From: Atrina japonica
Lineage: Eukaryota > Mollusca > Bivalvia > Pterioida > Pinnidae
Assembly: GCA_030159075.1 (NCBI GenBank)
Contig: BROG01000535.1
Span: 169,001-233,000, forward strand
Direction: 5' to 3'
DNA: 64,000 nt
The position numbers and the translations under genes are program-made. Position 1 is the stretch's first letter; every line of letters starts with the position of its first letter. Below are positions 12,359 to 24,529 of the stretch, piece after piece. The notes beneath the pieces were generated by a model. That model made no database searches, was not told the DNA's origin, and worked only from the letters and a program-made list of their open reading frames with translations.

Positions 12359-12775
12359 GGGAATTATGACATATTAGAATTTAATTTTCTTATAGTTCCT
12401 ATGTGAAAATAGGGAACATTATGACATACACAATGGAATTAGAATTTAATTTTCTTATAAAAATTCCTGAGAATCTCAAAAATAGAAAAATTTTATGAAC
12501 ATTAACTGAGCTTCAACACGTGTATGGAACTTAGTAAGAATATTTTGGAAGTTTTATTGTGCCAAAATTTTTTTTTTTACCAAAATTGATTTAGAAATGA
12601 GTTTTGTAAATTGGATGCAATTTGTAATTGAAATGACACTGGTAGAAAATATCTTAAAAGAAAAGGTTTGCCTTCATGTGTTTACAGATATTTAATTTTG
12701 TAAATTGGATACAATATAATTGAAACTTTACACTTAAAAGAAAAGGTGTCATGTGTCTACAGATATTTAACTCAA
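12359..12775. repeat. Two local direct duplications
   Basis: GGGAATTATGACATATTAGA with TTTAATTTTCTTATA recurs about 55 bp later as GGGAACATTATGACATACAC followed by the same tail. From 12,598 a segment containing AAATTGGATGCAATTTGTAA, AAAAGAAAAGGT and GTTTACAGATATTTAA is repeated once with a small deletion. No function is visible. Confidence 0.7.
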
Positions 12776-14074
12776 ATTGCTGGATAGCAGAGATGAGCCA
12801 TGTGTCAGACCACTCCTACACAGTAAGTATTGTTGGGCAGCTGACCAGCTGTGTGGCTAGGGTGACCATTATATTAGTTATGGTAGCAGTAAAATGCTAT
12901 TCAACCTGCCATGAGAACCTAACACCCTTTACTCTGTTTACATAAACCTCTGTTTGAGTGCTTGCCAACTTAATACAAAGGCACCCCTGCTGAGCCCCGC
13001 ATTCCAATGATTGGGCTGTGTTAGAAAGGAGTGTTACAACTGTATCAACAAGTATTGGATTCAGAATTTAATCTATACAGACAGGAAGGAAAACATTAAT
13101 AGAGATATAAAACACCTTGATCTGCAATAATGAAATATGAATATGACTTAATCCAGAATCAGTTTCCTGTTTATGAATAATTTCACTTTTAATTTTACAA
13201 AAAATGCAATTTCATGACAATATTGTGTATTTACGCTTGCATGTGAAAGTCTTAAATACCAAGAAGGAAAAACTGAAATAGACTTTTAAGATAAATCCTA
13301 TGTAAAAACAGCGGCTGGTGTTCAATTATTATTTTTTTTTTATAAAATGATTTCTCCGAATCAGTCGAACATCTCGAATGAGTCATAGATATCACTTCTG
13401 TAAAAAAAAAAAAAATTAACTTTTTGTCAGATATGTCTGAAAACGATTCAGTCGTATCTATTTTAGGCAAAAAAATCGCGTTTCTGCGATGATCATCAAG
13501 ATATACAGACAAAAATAATGTGTTCCAAGCCAATAGATACAAATTCACATTTTTCTGAAAAAAAAAATAACATATTAACATACATGGGATCGACTAGCCG
13601 GTTCATTAACATAATTCTTGTATGTACATTTCAGTTTTTCTCATGTCGTCATCAACTTCAACTTTCAACTTACGGTCGTCTCCGGAATAAAACATATTTT
13701 TATATGAAAAAGCTAGATTATATAATTTGGAAAATAAAAATCAACTATCTTTTTTAATTTATATATATTCAGGAAGTTTTTTTCGGTTAATTCAGCCTAC
13801 CCGGTATCGTTTGTCTTCTCTAAAATTAGAATCAGTCTGGTTAATTAAAATTCCCAAGAATAATTACTCAATCGAAATTTTAGTAATTTTCTTTTTTTTT
13901 TATAAAGTCAGTAGTTAAAAGCCTTGAATAGGAACTTTTCCATAATAAAATCGTTTATCCGTTAAAATACCGCGCAGATGTATAAAAATAGAATACACAT
14001 TGCACGCGAATACCGGTACTAATGAGTTGTCATTTGAAATAATTACATTATGAATGCAAAAAACAAAGCCGTAC

Positions 14075-14227
14075 CTCTTTTTCTGACAAAAATTTCTCTG
14101 TAACTTGAACTTCATCGTTGTTGAATGCTTTCGATTTCATTTTATTTCTTTGTTCAATCGTTTTCTGTCTTCTTGTATCTCGTGTCGGAGTGTTTCTGTT
14201 ACGCGCCGTAATTTCTGAATGAGACAT
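14075..14227 (-). CDS. SLC6 transporter, exon 1 (start codon and N-terminal tail)
   Basis: 153 bp, 51 codons, ending in phase 0 with donor GAAAAAGAG before GTACGG. It encodes MSHSEITARNRNTPTRDTRR followed by QKTIEQRNKMKSKAFNNDE, a charged hydrophilic tail as expected for the cytosolic N terminus of an SLC6 protein. It is linked to exon 2 by matching phase, the absence of any other ORF between them, and the good donor; sequence similarity cannot prove it because this tail is poorly conserved. A second ATG four bases upstream (14,231-14,229) opens an 11-codon reading frame that runs past the chosen start and stops at 14,199, so scanning ribosomes may meet it first. The later internal Met30 is another possible start. 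Confidence 0.72.
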
Positions 14228-15235
14228 GCATGGATTCTGCTCATTAATATTCAGTGTGGGTCATACCATTTGTAAGAGGTCACAATACTCGTGACGTCAA
14301 AATGAAAAAACACGTGATCTAAAATTTTCCACAAAATATGGAAAAACACTGGTTTACATACAAAACAGTTATGAACAACTTCGAGACGAATGTTTGTGTA
14401 GCCAGCAACAATATATTAGCATAATAAATGAGTGAGGATTTTAATTGTTTATTCGTGGTAGATAAAGAAAAATAAATCTGATTGTTAATACCTAGTGTTT
14501 TTGTTATTTATAGCTTGTTCACTGTAAATTCGGTAATCGAAAATCGTACGTTCCGCGGATTTAGACATAAGGTGTATAAAAAAATTATTCTCATACATAT
14601 ATATTTTCATTTTACCACGTGTTTACCCCATGTGTATATTTTCCTCAAAAATGCTAATTTCATTGAGGTTATGTGTCTGGTTCTTCAAACGTTTTGATGT
14701 TGTCGTAAAATATTTCCTCGTTAAGAGTTACGAAATATTCATTACGAAATTGTCCGTAATACTTCTGAAATGAAATGTGAAATTTTGTCATGTGGGCTGG
14801 GGGAAGGGGTGTGGGATATATTTCCATATAGAAAATGTGAGTATGAACAACTACAGGACTTGCGTTAAAATTTAAATTAGTGGTATGTATTGGAGTGTAG
14901 TCCCCCACTTCCATGTCAATCTAATTCCTAAAAAGTGGGGGAATCTTATTATATCTCTTAACGGAGTCTTTTTCATTGGAGGATCTACAGTGGAGTAACA
15001 GGGGTTGTATCACCAAGCTGAATTCAGAAATTTTTATTTTTATCATTTCTGGACTTACGAAAACAAAATTATGTTTCTATTTTCAAATGTATGTTTACCT
15101 TTTAATTTACCCTGTAACAAACGGATTATAATCATCAATTTACAAATTCAATTGTTTATGTTTTCCCACCACATGTGCTTAGACTTTGTGACACCTGGAC
15201 AATAATTATAATACCGGGAATGGACTAACTTCACA

Positions 15236-15937
15236 TGTTAATCCTCTTTTTACATAATTATTGTCATTAATGTCAAAGCAATTATGTACTTATTTAACGT
15301 CTCAATTATATTAATGTACATCTATCTAAGATTTAATTTGCTATTGTTTGGTAATTGACTCAACACCTATCCAACTTACACGAGATCTATTATTTACAAA
15401 CTATTGTTCCAAATTCTCATAAATACTTTTGTAAAATTTCATTTCCTCAGTTCGGACATCAGACACACTACTGATAACAGCGACTCGTTACTCTGTTTTT
15501 GGAGACCACGTATACTGCTGGTCATATATCCAACTTGCCTTCTATTTTAATCCAGGACTTATTACTTTTTATTCAATATTTTGGACTTATTATTCATTAC
15601 TCATCATTTCGGACTATTTGCATTTTATTGTTGCATTTTGTGATTTTATACTGTTCATCGTTGCGGCTTGACAATAAATACGGATTAACTTATACAGTGT
15701 TCTTCCTGGAGTTGTATTTTGGTGGACCACAGGGAATACGACACTCTATCTACTTACGACCCACAGCGCCACACACACCTACTCTTACTCTTCTTCTTGC
15801 CAACATTCCCTCACCCCGTTCGTTATAACACAACAGCGGATACGGCTCCAGCGACAACAACGATACAACAACGTCTCATCCCGACATCGAAACCCCGTTG
15901 TGATAGTTGCAACACACCAATTTTAGAGTTTGGTTAA
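15236..15937 (+). mobile_element. Possible solo LTR or LTR fragment
   Basis: A segment opening TGTTAATCCTC and reaching GTTCGTTATAACA at 15,831 has TG...CA ends with inverted TGTTA/TAACA tips. It has an AATAAA at about 15,671 followed by a GT-rich stretch, as in LTR R/U5 regions, and is richer in C than its surroundings. The following 100 bp (CAACAGCGGATACGGCTCCA) could be leader sequence, but no standard primer-binding site starting TGG is present, and the flanking five bases do not match as a target duplication. I keep it as a weak call. Confidence 0.3.
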
Positions 15938-16065
15938 AATACCTTCTATTTTAAAAAGTGAAGATGAAACAAAGTCTGTTAAAAAAAGCTATGTGGGGCT
16001 TTTTTTATATAGATTTAAGTTTTAGTGTCTTAAATCTAGAAAAAGTCCTCGGAGCTTTTTTTCTG

Positions 16066-16321
16066 GACCCCAATGCATTGCGCTTTTAAAAGTTGTGTTT
16101 ATTGTGCGGGGAAATTAGTCTGTTTAATACAAATTGGATTTAAAAGCGGGTCCCAATTTGATGTCTCGGGAACTCTCTGTAAAACTGAACATTGGACCCC
16201 AATCATTGCGGACTTTAAAAGTTGTGTTTATTAGTGCGGGGAAATTGTTGTTTAATTACAAATTGGATTTAAAAGCGGGTCCCAATTTGATGTCTCGGGA
16301 ACTCTCTGTAAAACTGAACAT
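16066..16321. repeat. 129-bp tandem duplication
   Basis: The block TGGACCCCAA...TTTAAAAGTTGTGTTTATT...GTCCCAATTTGATGTCTCGG...TCTGTAAAACTGAAC is present twice, 129 bp apart, with few differences, which points to a fairly recent event. The 76-codon reading frame across it is a by-product. Confidence 0.9.
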
Positions 16322-19129
16322 TTCCGGGACCCCAAGATACCCAGTATCACTGGGAAACCCGTGATTTTGTGTCCGCAAGCTAGATTATGTCCGAATTGAA
16401 TATATCGGGAGCATACTCCTAAAATCCCTTAGCCGTCGCAGAATTTCACGTCAATCTGCCATTGAAGTACACGGTAATTTAAATCATATCCAAAGTCAAA
16501 CCCCCTACCATAAAGTTTGTCACTTGTAAAATTCGAAAATGGGAGCATACAAACGAACACCTAGCATGTTGAATTTCCTTTCGTATCAATATAGGCCTAT
16601 AAACGAAATATTTTTTAAGGATAAAGAGTTCCTAATTCAATATCTGGAAGCTACAAAACATCCTTTCATGTTTTGAATGTGAAAAGAAAATTAAATAACC
16701 GGGGGGAATTACCCCAGACCCCCTTGCATATATGAATTATATTTATTATCAGTCTTCTTTTGAAACATATCCTCAATGCGATATATCAGCGGATGAACAG
16801 GAGCAGGAGCGGCCATTTCATGCGGGGGCGCACGCACCCCATGAAGTTGTCAAAAATGTGTAAAGCCTTTATTTTTTTCTTTTAAATGTGAGAAATTGAT
16901 AACAATTTACCAAAACATTTCGCACCTCGCTCCACTGGGCGATTTTATTATTAACTTAACCCACTGATCTGCCACAATTTAATCACTACTTTGAAAATTG
17001 TTCAGCAGGCATTTTCAATATTGTCATTTCAGTGCTAACTTTTAAATTGAAATTTAAAAGTGAGCTCACTTTTATATTTTTCAAATTAAAACTTGGCAAA
17101 TGGCAATATGTTTGATAAATATGACGTTTCTCAACGGAACCGTTGACAATGTCTTAGTTTAACTGCGACGAATTAGGATAAGAGACTTAATTTGTTTTCT
17201 AAATCTATAATAATACCAGTAACATCTTGTGCTTTTATATGGTCATCGTCGTAAAACTACGGTCCGGAATCGCTATGATATTTCCTTAATTATTTTTCTA
17301 TGGCTCGTGAGCTAACACTTCCCAAGTTTAAGTTTTCTGTGTGAGTAACGGAGTCGATAAGAAAACCTGGTGAGCTAATTGTAAAGCCTACCAATAAAAG
17401 GGCGGTAACTCGAAAATAAGACTCCGAAATTTGGTAGGCCAAATCAATCTCTTACAGAGTTGTCGGTGCTTGTTCTCTGTAGGAAGTATTCGATGTTTGG
17501 CTTTTCATATTCTAAAAATTATATATCTATGATATCTATCTACATTGCGGACGGGTGCGTTTAAACACCAATTTAGGATATATATTGCATTGTTGAAATT
17601 TCCTTTAACGTGAAATATGAATAGTGATACAGTACTTGAAAGAACAGTTAGTTTTTTAAAAAGTATTTTGAAATGCCTAAAACTAAAAGCCAAAATGATA
17701 ATCTGATCTCCCAGAGTTAGAATGCAGACACAGTTTCGGTGGATATTACTCTTGCATCGACTGAATGATTAATAAATAAATTTGACACTTCCATGAGGTA
17801 TGTATGTACGTTAGAAAATACTTTCTCATCGCTTGTTGAATTAAAAAAACAACTGGCCATGGGTTTACTTCCAAACACACTGCCCCGATGGTGCATTAGG
17901 TTCTTGCATGGCTTGGTCAGCTAAATTTTCTTTCATTGTTGCAATCCGTACTTTACCGAATTGTAGTTTTTAACCGCTTAACTGAAATTATTGGACAGAC
18001 ACCACCAAATATTTTCCCATAGGCCTCAATGCTAATTTACAAAACTTCAGGTCAATCTCATTCCCATGTTTATTAAACCATGTGCTGAAAGTTCAATATT
18101 TTTTATAGCAAAATGTGCATTCAAAATTGAGGTTGCCGTCGCATTTCTACTTCGAATTTTCACTTGTTTATAACTCATAGTATTATAACAGTGATAACTT
18201 AACATTTTGAACTGAAAATCATAATTTGTAGCATTTGGACATTTTATTTCAAATCATTTTAATTCATCGGATATTCCACTAGGCTACATGTAGCCTATAC
18301 CTTTCGGTATAATTATATAATCGTCTGCCTTTTCAAAGTTTGCGACTGAAATGACTTTTATTTAGACATTAATATTTGATATAATTACAGTTTATCTTCA
18401 ATAGATAAGATTAGCTATCATAAGAGTCACCTGTCGCCAATGGCTAATACTCTCTGTACGGACAGGTTAGACAAGTGTTGATTTGCTTAAAGGGACTACA
18501 AACCAGTTGTCGACGATCATTTCTGTCGTTTAAGATTTACTCAAGTGCTATACATATTTAGTATATTTTTTCTTTTAGTTAGTTAGGATTTAGGCCTTTG
18601 TATGGAAACACGGGTGCGATTTAGGAATTTCCTGAATCCGCCTACCATCAGTTCGAAATTCAAAATCATCTTTGTTATCTAGGTTATCTACAGCGTCTCC
18701 CTTTTTATAACCGCATCTTCACCTTGTTTATAGTATTCTGCAACCAAAGGAAACTATGTGTACTCATCTGACCCCTCCCTTTAAAATTTCAACTGTCAAC
18801 CCTATAATTTGCAAAGTACTACTATTATAACATTCATTATCACCTTAATTTCACTTATTAATGGCAAAACTTTTTTTTTTATTTAATGACAAATCAGATC
18901 ACTGGGTGAACAAAATGTCTTCGCCCATGTTGTAAACAAAGAAGATGTTTTTCATAATCTACAATTATACATCGCTAACAAGCGTGGTTCGAGATAAAGT
19001 AGGCCTACGTGATAAAAAAAAAAATGACAGAAAAACATTATCACGTCACTGAATGATTCGAATGAGATTCTACAAATGTATCAAAATGTAAAATAAAATT
19101 AAAAAAAAAAAATTAATTTTAGCAATAGC

Positions 19130-20420
19130 AAGGGCGTAGGTCAAGAGGGGGGCTCAAGTATATTTGTGCCCCCTCCCTTTTTGACGTAATTTCTTTTATC
19201 ACACAGCCACATTTTTTAGATACTTGATTTTTTCAAAGCAGTAGTTATAATTCTTGAATAATTGATTTTCCGGAATCCATACTTATTATTACCAAAATTT
19301 CGCTACGCTCGGCCAAAATGATTACATAGTATATACTCTTCCTTCCCTGTTTCCCATCATTTCGGTAAAGAAATTTTCGTTTTCTTTCCCTCAGCTTGTA
19401 TGAATATGAAAGTGTACATGTATTTGTAAACTTGACAAATTATGCATTGTATCAAAAGATAAGTTATAGCTTACCAATTATTTACACATTATATGTAGGT
19501 AGCCTTAGGTATCGGGGCGGCCAGGGGGTGCCCCCTCCCCACAATTTCTCACATACCAGATTATATATATATACATACATCAACACGTATGGAATCTTTA
19601 AAAAGGCTTCCCAGAACTTTTAAAAATCAAAAATGTTCTTGACTCCCTTATCATGTTCATGCATTTGTGTTTGCTGATACTCAATTTATTTTTTATAAAT
19701 GATACACATGTCAATTTAATGCAATATTTGGCCGGAATAAAAAACGAGTCGCAATGTGATAACTAATTCTCTGGGCTTTAATACTTGAACATTTCTGGGA
19801 AGCATACCCTGAGCCACGGGGGAATGGCGATTTTTGTGTATTTTCGCGTCTGGATGCAGAAAAAAGGGATTCCAAATTTAAAAAAAATATATATCTGAAA
19901 GATGCGTATAACCCTACCACTGATGAAAAATTGCCTCATAATTAATCCAACACTTAGAAATATGTGCAGTGATGAGTGAGAGAGTGCCGCCTAAAGTTGA
20001 TAAAATAGTTGTAAAACCTTTCATTTTTCTATAAAAAGTCCGCTCCGGCGACTTTATTTAAGATTTACACCACTCCAACTTCAAATTACCACTCCGCTAT
20101 TGATGAGGTATGCATTACACAAACAGTTTTAATTAAAGTTTAAATTTTAATTTTTAAAGTATAAACAAGTTTAATTAATGTCACCAACCTCAATCCTAAC
20201 CCCTTTTAAAATCACCTTTTGATTTGCCTCCTATACCACTGCACAAAGAACGCATCATTTTCACGCGCATGGCATTTTATCACAACCCCACAACCCACAA
20301 CCCCCCCCAAAAAAGTTACGCCCCTCTTTGAAAATTCCTGGATCCGCCCCTGTAATCCATTCTCAATATTTTCAAGGGTTGTCCCCCTCCACTTTTCTGG
20401 ACCCAGCTACGCCACTGACG
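19130..20420. mobile_element. DNA-transposon terminal debris
   Basis: Three end-like motifs common at termini of invertebrate non-autonomous DNA transposons occur: AAGGGCGTAGGTCAAGAGGG near 19,130, AAATTCCTGGATCCGCCCCT ending at 20,350, and CCCAGCTACGCCACTGAC near 20,403. Between them the DNA is degenerate, and no paired complete element or transposase is visible. A headless SINE tail follows at 20,457-20,510. Confidence 0.4.
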
Positions 20421-20669
20421 AGGGAAGGATGTCAATATAAATGTAAATCAAGCATATGGTGACGTCTCCATATGAGTGAAAGATTCTTGAGTGGGACGTT
20501 AAACAAACACACTTTTCTTTTTTTTGGGGGGGGGGTGTCTGTTCGTCGTTGTTTTTTTTTTTTTAATCATAACAAAAGAAAAAATCAACAACAAATATAT
20601 GTATTTGTTATTTGAGGGACAAGACCAACAAATTTATAATTCAAATTTTATTTATTTTACAACGATTGA

Positions 20670-20876
20670 CAAACAAGTTAAATGTGTCTCGTTGGCCCTG
20701 ATGTTGGCTTGCGGGGGTACTTGCCGTGGAAGGAAACCGGAGTACCCGGAGAAGACCCACACGTGTGTCCGACTTGGAGACCACCATACCACCTCAGATA
20801 CTCCCCCGTCAAGTCCAAGAATCGAACCTGGGTCGCATTGGTGAAAAGTGCGCTAACCATTGCGCTACTCGGACTA
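20670..20876 (-). mobile_element. tRNA-derived SINE, well preserved
   Basis: Read on the minus strand the element starts at about 20,876 with TCCGAGTAGCGCAATGGTTA, containing a consensus A box (TAGCGCAATGG). It goes on through GCGCACTTTTCACCAATGCG to a B box GGTTCGATTCT at about 20,820. The body holds the conserved phrase AAACCGGAGTACCCGGAGAA (plus-strand sense). Box spacing is as in a tRNA gene, but the anticodon arm is not tRNA-like and the body continues about 130 bp, so this is a SINE. Diverged relatives are at 9,615-9,800 and 40,862-41,015. Confidence 0.85.
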
Positions 20877-21332
20877 ATTTATATATCCAAAACTGATGAT
20901 GATTTGATAACCGTAATTAATATTCCACACATTGTTTCGTTTTTTAATCAAGGCAATAGATACAAAAAATTGAAATATAAGAAGTATTTGTACTTAACAC
21001 AATCTATACTTATCAAATATTATGGTTTGTTTGACACAATAATTACTCGTTTGAACAGAACTCTGGAAAAAGTCATGCATTCATCTCATTCTTCAACAGC
21101 ATTCTGGATACGTATTTGTGTCAATATACTTTACAATCGATTAGCTGAATAATGAATAGGTTCATCAAATTGTTGATGAAATATTCACGTATTCATTTAC
21201 ACAGTGTACACAACTCACAAAATATATCAACTATCTGTTCGAGAAATCTAGAAACATTTGTTATATCAAATAACAATACATATATAAGCATAATTCTTAT
21301 TATGCTATTCCTATTATGCTAATCCTTCTTTT

Positions 21333-21719
21333 TTATTTTTGCCATTTCTTCTCACTAGCGAATACACAAACATATCCATATGCATCATTCACTGCTTCAA
21401 ATATTAGTTCCATCATACCCAATGTATATTTTAATACGTACTTATTTAACTCCTTTAGGTGTCTTTCAATACGAATATAAAACATCTCGGATACCAAAGT
21501 ATAAATCTTTAGGATGTCCAGGACACATACAAATCCGGCAAAAATGGACAAACACGAACTGAGTTCTGCAATTGTTAAATGAGTAGCCACTACTGAAATT
21601 ATGTGCAACTCCTCATTGGCATCTCTTATACAAAATGTCGTCGGTCTTGCATTTGAAAGTTCAAAACCATCCATCTTAGGATGCCATATTCTGTTAGAAG
21701 TAGGCATGTGGTTCAACAA
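21333..21719 (-). CDS. Unrecognised 128-codon ORF with a hydrophobic core; possible receptor fragment
   Basis: The frame begins MLNHMPTSNRIWHPKMDGFE and ends ASEKKWQK. Residues about 37-70 are hydrophobic (LHIISVVATHLTIAELSSCL, then SIFAGFVCVLDIL), enough for one membrane helix. It is followed by an amphipathic HLKELNKYVLKYTLGMMELI and FEAVNDAYGYVCVF. That L-x-x-LN...IN-x-x-YG spacing recalls the C-terminal half of gustatory-receptor-like 7TM proteins, but the resemblance is loose. Neighbouring DNA is repeats on the right (21,795) and AT-rich on the left; no further exons were found. It may be a lone exon, a pseudogene remnant or a chance ORF. Confidence 0.25.
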   Translation of the reverse strand: MLNHMPTSNRIWHPKMDGFELSNARPTTFCIRDANEELHIISVVATHLTIAELSSCLSIFAGFVCVLDILKIYTLVSEMFYIRIERHLKELNKYVLKYTLGMMELIFEAVNDAYGYVCVFASEKKWQK

Positions 21720-21794
21720 TCCGCCATTATGATCTCGATTTCACCACCTACTAGTTTGATGAGGTAAACATAACACTGCTACCAAAGTTTTTAT

Positions 21795-21965
21795 TGCCAA
21801 GAGGTCCAAATTCCAGTAGATGTATATAGATATGGTGAACATTGACCAAACACGGATCTCTTTCGGGAGGAGAAAGCATCCCTTGTCGACCGGACAGGAC
21901 CGCCATTAGTCCATAGACAGTAAAATTCATATAAAACATGAAAGGAATAAGTCCTCATCAGAACA
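21795..21965 (+). repeat. Interspersed repeat family I, copy 1
   Basis: ATGGTGAACATTGACCAAAC, ACGGATCTCT, GGAGAAAGCATCCCTTGTCG, ACCGG and AAGTCCTCATCAGAACAGGT appear in the same order at 29,400-29,615. Confidence 0.75.
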
Positions 21966-22470
21966 GGTAAAGATGATTAAATACCCATCGGATACAGTTA
22001 ACTCAACATTTCAGTTAGTGAACTATGGTTATTGGAAACAAGGTCATTTTGCCGACTATACTGCGAAATGGAGACATTAAAGGCATATTGTCGCTTAAAA
22101 TAATATTTTTCACAATCGAAAACTGAATTTTTAGTCTGAGATCCAGGCGACTCGCAAATACACTATTCACACAGGGACACACTGTTGGACGCTTGAAATG
22201 GTGACTGACTACAGAAATTTTATGGTCAATACGGGGGTATTGTTAAACAACATGAAACCCCTCTCTCATGAATGTTAGATAATATTCTGGAGCACGGCCA
22301 TATGCAATGACTCCCTATCGCAAATCAGATCTAACACTAATTGATAACTGTTTCACCGAATTCGGTTTTCATGAAACATATACGACGGGTGTGACATGCT
22401 ATTACGGGATGGTGACTCCTTCCGGACATCTGGTTTCATCTCGTTTGGGATTCGCAATTGTTCTTCATGT

Positions 22471-22501
22471 TATATATATATAATATATATATATATATAT
22501 A

Positions 22502-22556
<55 letters not shown>
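22471..22556. repeat. AT microsatellite
   Basis: About 85 bp of alternating AT with a short ACCA interruption, directly before the 43-bp minisatellite. Confidence 0.95.
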
Positions 22557-22558
<2 letters not shown>

Positions 22559-22697
22559 AATTTGGCGTATTCTAATGGACTTTGAGTTTCCAATATCCAT
22601 CGGTACTTCAATATACTTTTAGTGAGAGTGTCGTACTCAAATACTCTTTCTATCTGTCTTTTTTCAGTACTCCAGATTATATTTCTACCACACCCGA

Positions 22698-23700
22698 TAT
22701 ATCTTTCAATACTTTGAAATTCTTTCTACCAAATCCTCCAGTATCTTTCAATACTTTGGATATTTTTATTACCAAATCCTCCTGCATCTTTCAATACTTT
22801 GGATATTCTTACTACCAAATACTTCTCTATCTTTCAATACTTTGGATATTCTTTCTACCAAATCCTCCTGTATCTTTCAATACTTTGGATATTCTTACTA
22901 CCAAATCCTCCTGTATCTTCCAATACTTTGGATATTCTTACTACCAAATACTTTCTCTATCTTTCAATACTTTGGATATTCTTACTACCAAATACTTCTC
23001 TATCTTTCAATACTTTGGATATTCTTTCTACCAAATCCTCCTGTATCTTTCAATACTTTGTATATTCTTACTACCAAATCCTCCTGTATCTTTCAATACT
23101 TTGGATATTCTTACTACCAAATCCTCCTGTATCTTTCAATACTTTGGATATTCTTACTACCAAATCCTCCTGTATCTTTCAATACTTTGGATATTCTTTC
23201 TACCAAATCCTCCTGTATCTTTCAATACTTTGGATATTCTTACTACCAAATCCTCCTGTATCTTTCAATACTTTGGATATTCTTACTACCAAATCCTCCT
23301 GTATCTTTCAACAATTTGGATATTCTTACTACCAACTCCTCCTGTATATTTCAATACTTTGGATATTCTTTCTACCAAATCCTCCCTTATCTTTCAACAA
23401 TTTGGATATTCTTTCTACCAAATCCTCCTGTATCTTTCAATACTTTGGATATTCTTTCTACTAAATCCTCCTGTATATTTCAATACTTTGGATATTCTTA
23501 CTATCAAATCCTTCTCTATCTTTCAATACTTTGGATATTCTTTCTATCAAATCTTCCTATATCTTTCAATACTTTAGATATGCTTTCTATCAAATCCCGC
23601 AGTATCTTTCAACAATTTGGATATTCTTACTACCAAATCCTTCTCTATCTTCCAATACTTTGAATATTCTTTCTACCATACCCCGCTGTATCCTTCAGTA
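22698..23700. repeat. 43-bp minisatellite, about 23 units
   Basis: The unit runs TTCTTACTACCAAATCCTCC, TGTATCTTTCAATACTTTGG, ATA. Central units are almost identical; units at both edges are progressively decayed, the pattern expected when unequal crossing-over homogenises the middle. Because 43 is not a multiple of three and the unit has no stop in any forward frame, all three plus frames stay open for 220-330 codons (22,582-23,577; 22,799-23,464; 22,842-23,663). The translations are the same Phe/Tyr/Leu-rich words in rotation. I do not regard them as genes. Confidence 0.95.
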
Positions 23701-24241
23701 CTCCTGATAATATTGTAATAATCTGTTGTTCTATCCTATATCTCAATATCGTTGTTAAACATATTACCACACTTAAATCTGAGTCACATCTAGACGTCGT
23801 CAACTTTAATTATGTTTTTGTTTGTTTGTTTGTTTGTTTGCTCGTTTGTTTTGCTTTGTTTTAGAAGAAATTGTCTGCAATGTTTTGAATGAACTATTTG
23901 TTTAAACGGTTGACTTTTCTCTATGCAGGTTAAGTTCTGGAACTTATCATTTGAAGTAATTACATCAAATTTTGACCTGTGCTTTGAACTTGTACAATTT
24001 CATTAAATGTATAACATCTATTATTGCCTGGTTTTACTTTTTTTTTTTCAGTTATGCAGTGACATCCAGTATAAATGGTGGAGGTAACCCCTGATACAAT
24101 GCATCCAAAAATATTTTTCGAAAGTAAACATATAAATCTCACAAAATCAGTTTTTGTTCCAATATAGAAGAAAGGACCAATGCTGACTATATATAAGAGA
24201 CTTCATGATTTAGTACTTGATATTCTAACCACTTGGCTTCA

Positions 24242-24528
24242 AGGGGGGGGGGGGGGCGGATACTCCGGGGGGGGGGGGGCGCACGGGAACTCCGGTGTAA
24301 GACTTCCATCAGGATATGTAGTCTCATAAAGAACCATTGTCACAGGATGACCCATATTCCATGTTTTGAAAAGTCTGATGTAAATATGAGCTCGATACCC
24401 TTTGCTTGCGAGACCCAACCACAGCGACCGATTGTTGTATAGTCCATGTTTTGAAAAGTTTGGTGTAAATATGAGCTCGATACCTTTTGCTTGCGAGACC
24501 CAACCACAGCGACCGATTTTTGTATAGT
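24242..24528 (+). repeat. Long G tracts followed by an 85-bp tandem duplication
   Basis: Two runs of G (about 16 and 13) lie within 45 bp and could form G-quadruplex DNA. From 24,359 a block containing CCATGTTTTGAAAAGT, TGTAAATATGAGCTCGATAC and ACCCAACCACAGCGACCGAT is present twice, 85 bp apart, at about 95% identity by eye. A 69-codon frame starting in the G tract is low-complexity and not called. Confidence 0.85.
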
Positions 24529-24529
24529 T

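Larger units (their letters stand above)
8374..14074 (-). other. SLC6 intron 1, 5.7 kb
   Basis: The intron between exons 1 and 2 contains two family G repeats, two SINE-like segments and small local duplications, listed separately. Poly-A and poly-T runs are frequent. I saw no coding exon and no convincing RNA gene in it. Confidence 0.7.

Noticed and set aside
20790..20876. Candidate functional tRNA gene on the minus strand
   Set aside because: A and B boxes are good, but the anticodon arm and acceptor stem do not pair and the sequence continues as a SINE body found elsewhere in the window.
22582..23663. Three plus-strand reading frames (221-331 codons) rich in Phe, Leu, Tyr
   Set aside because: They are the three frames of the 43-bp minisatellite and all translate to the same shifted words.
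22698..23700. CRISPR-like array
   Set aside because: Repeats are contiguous with no unique spacers and the DNA is animal; this is a minisatellite.
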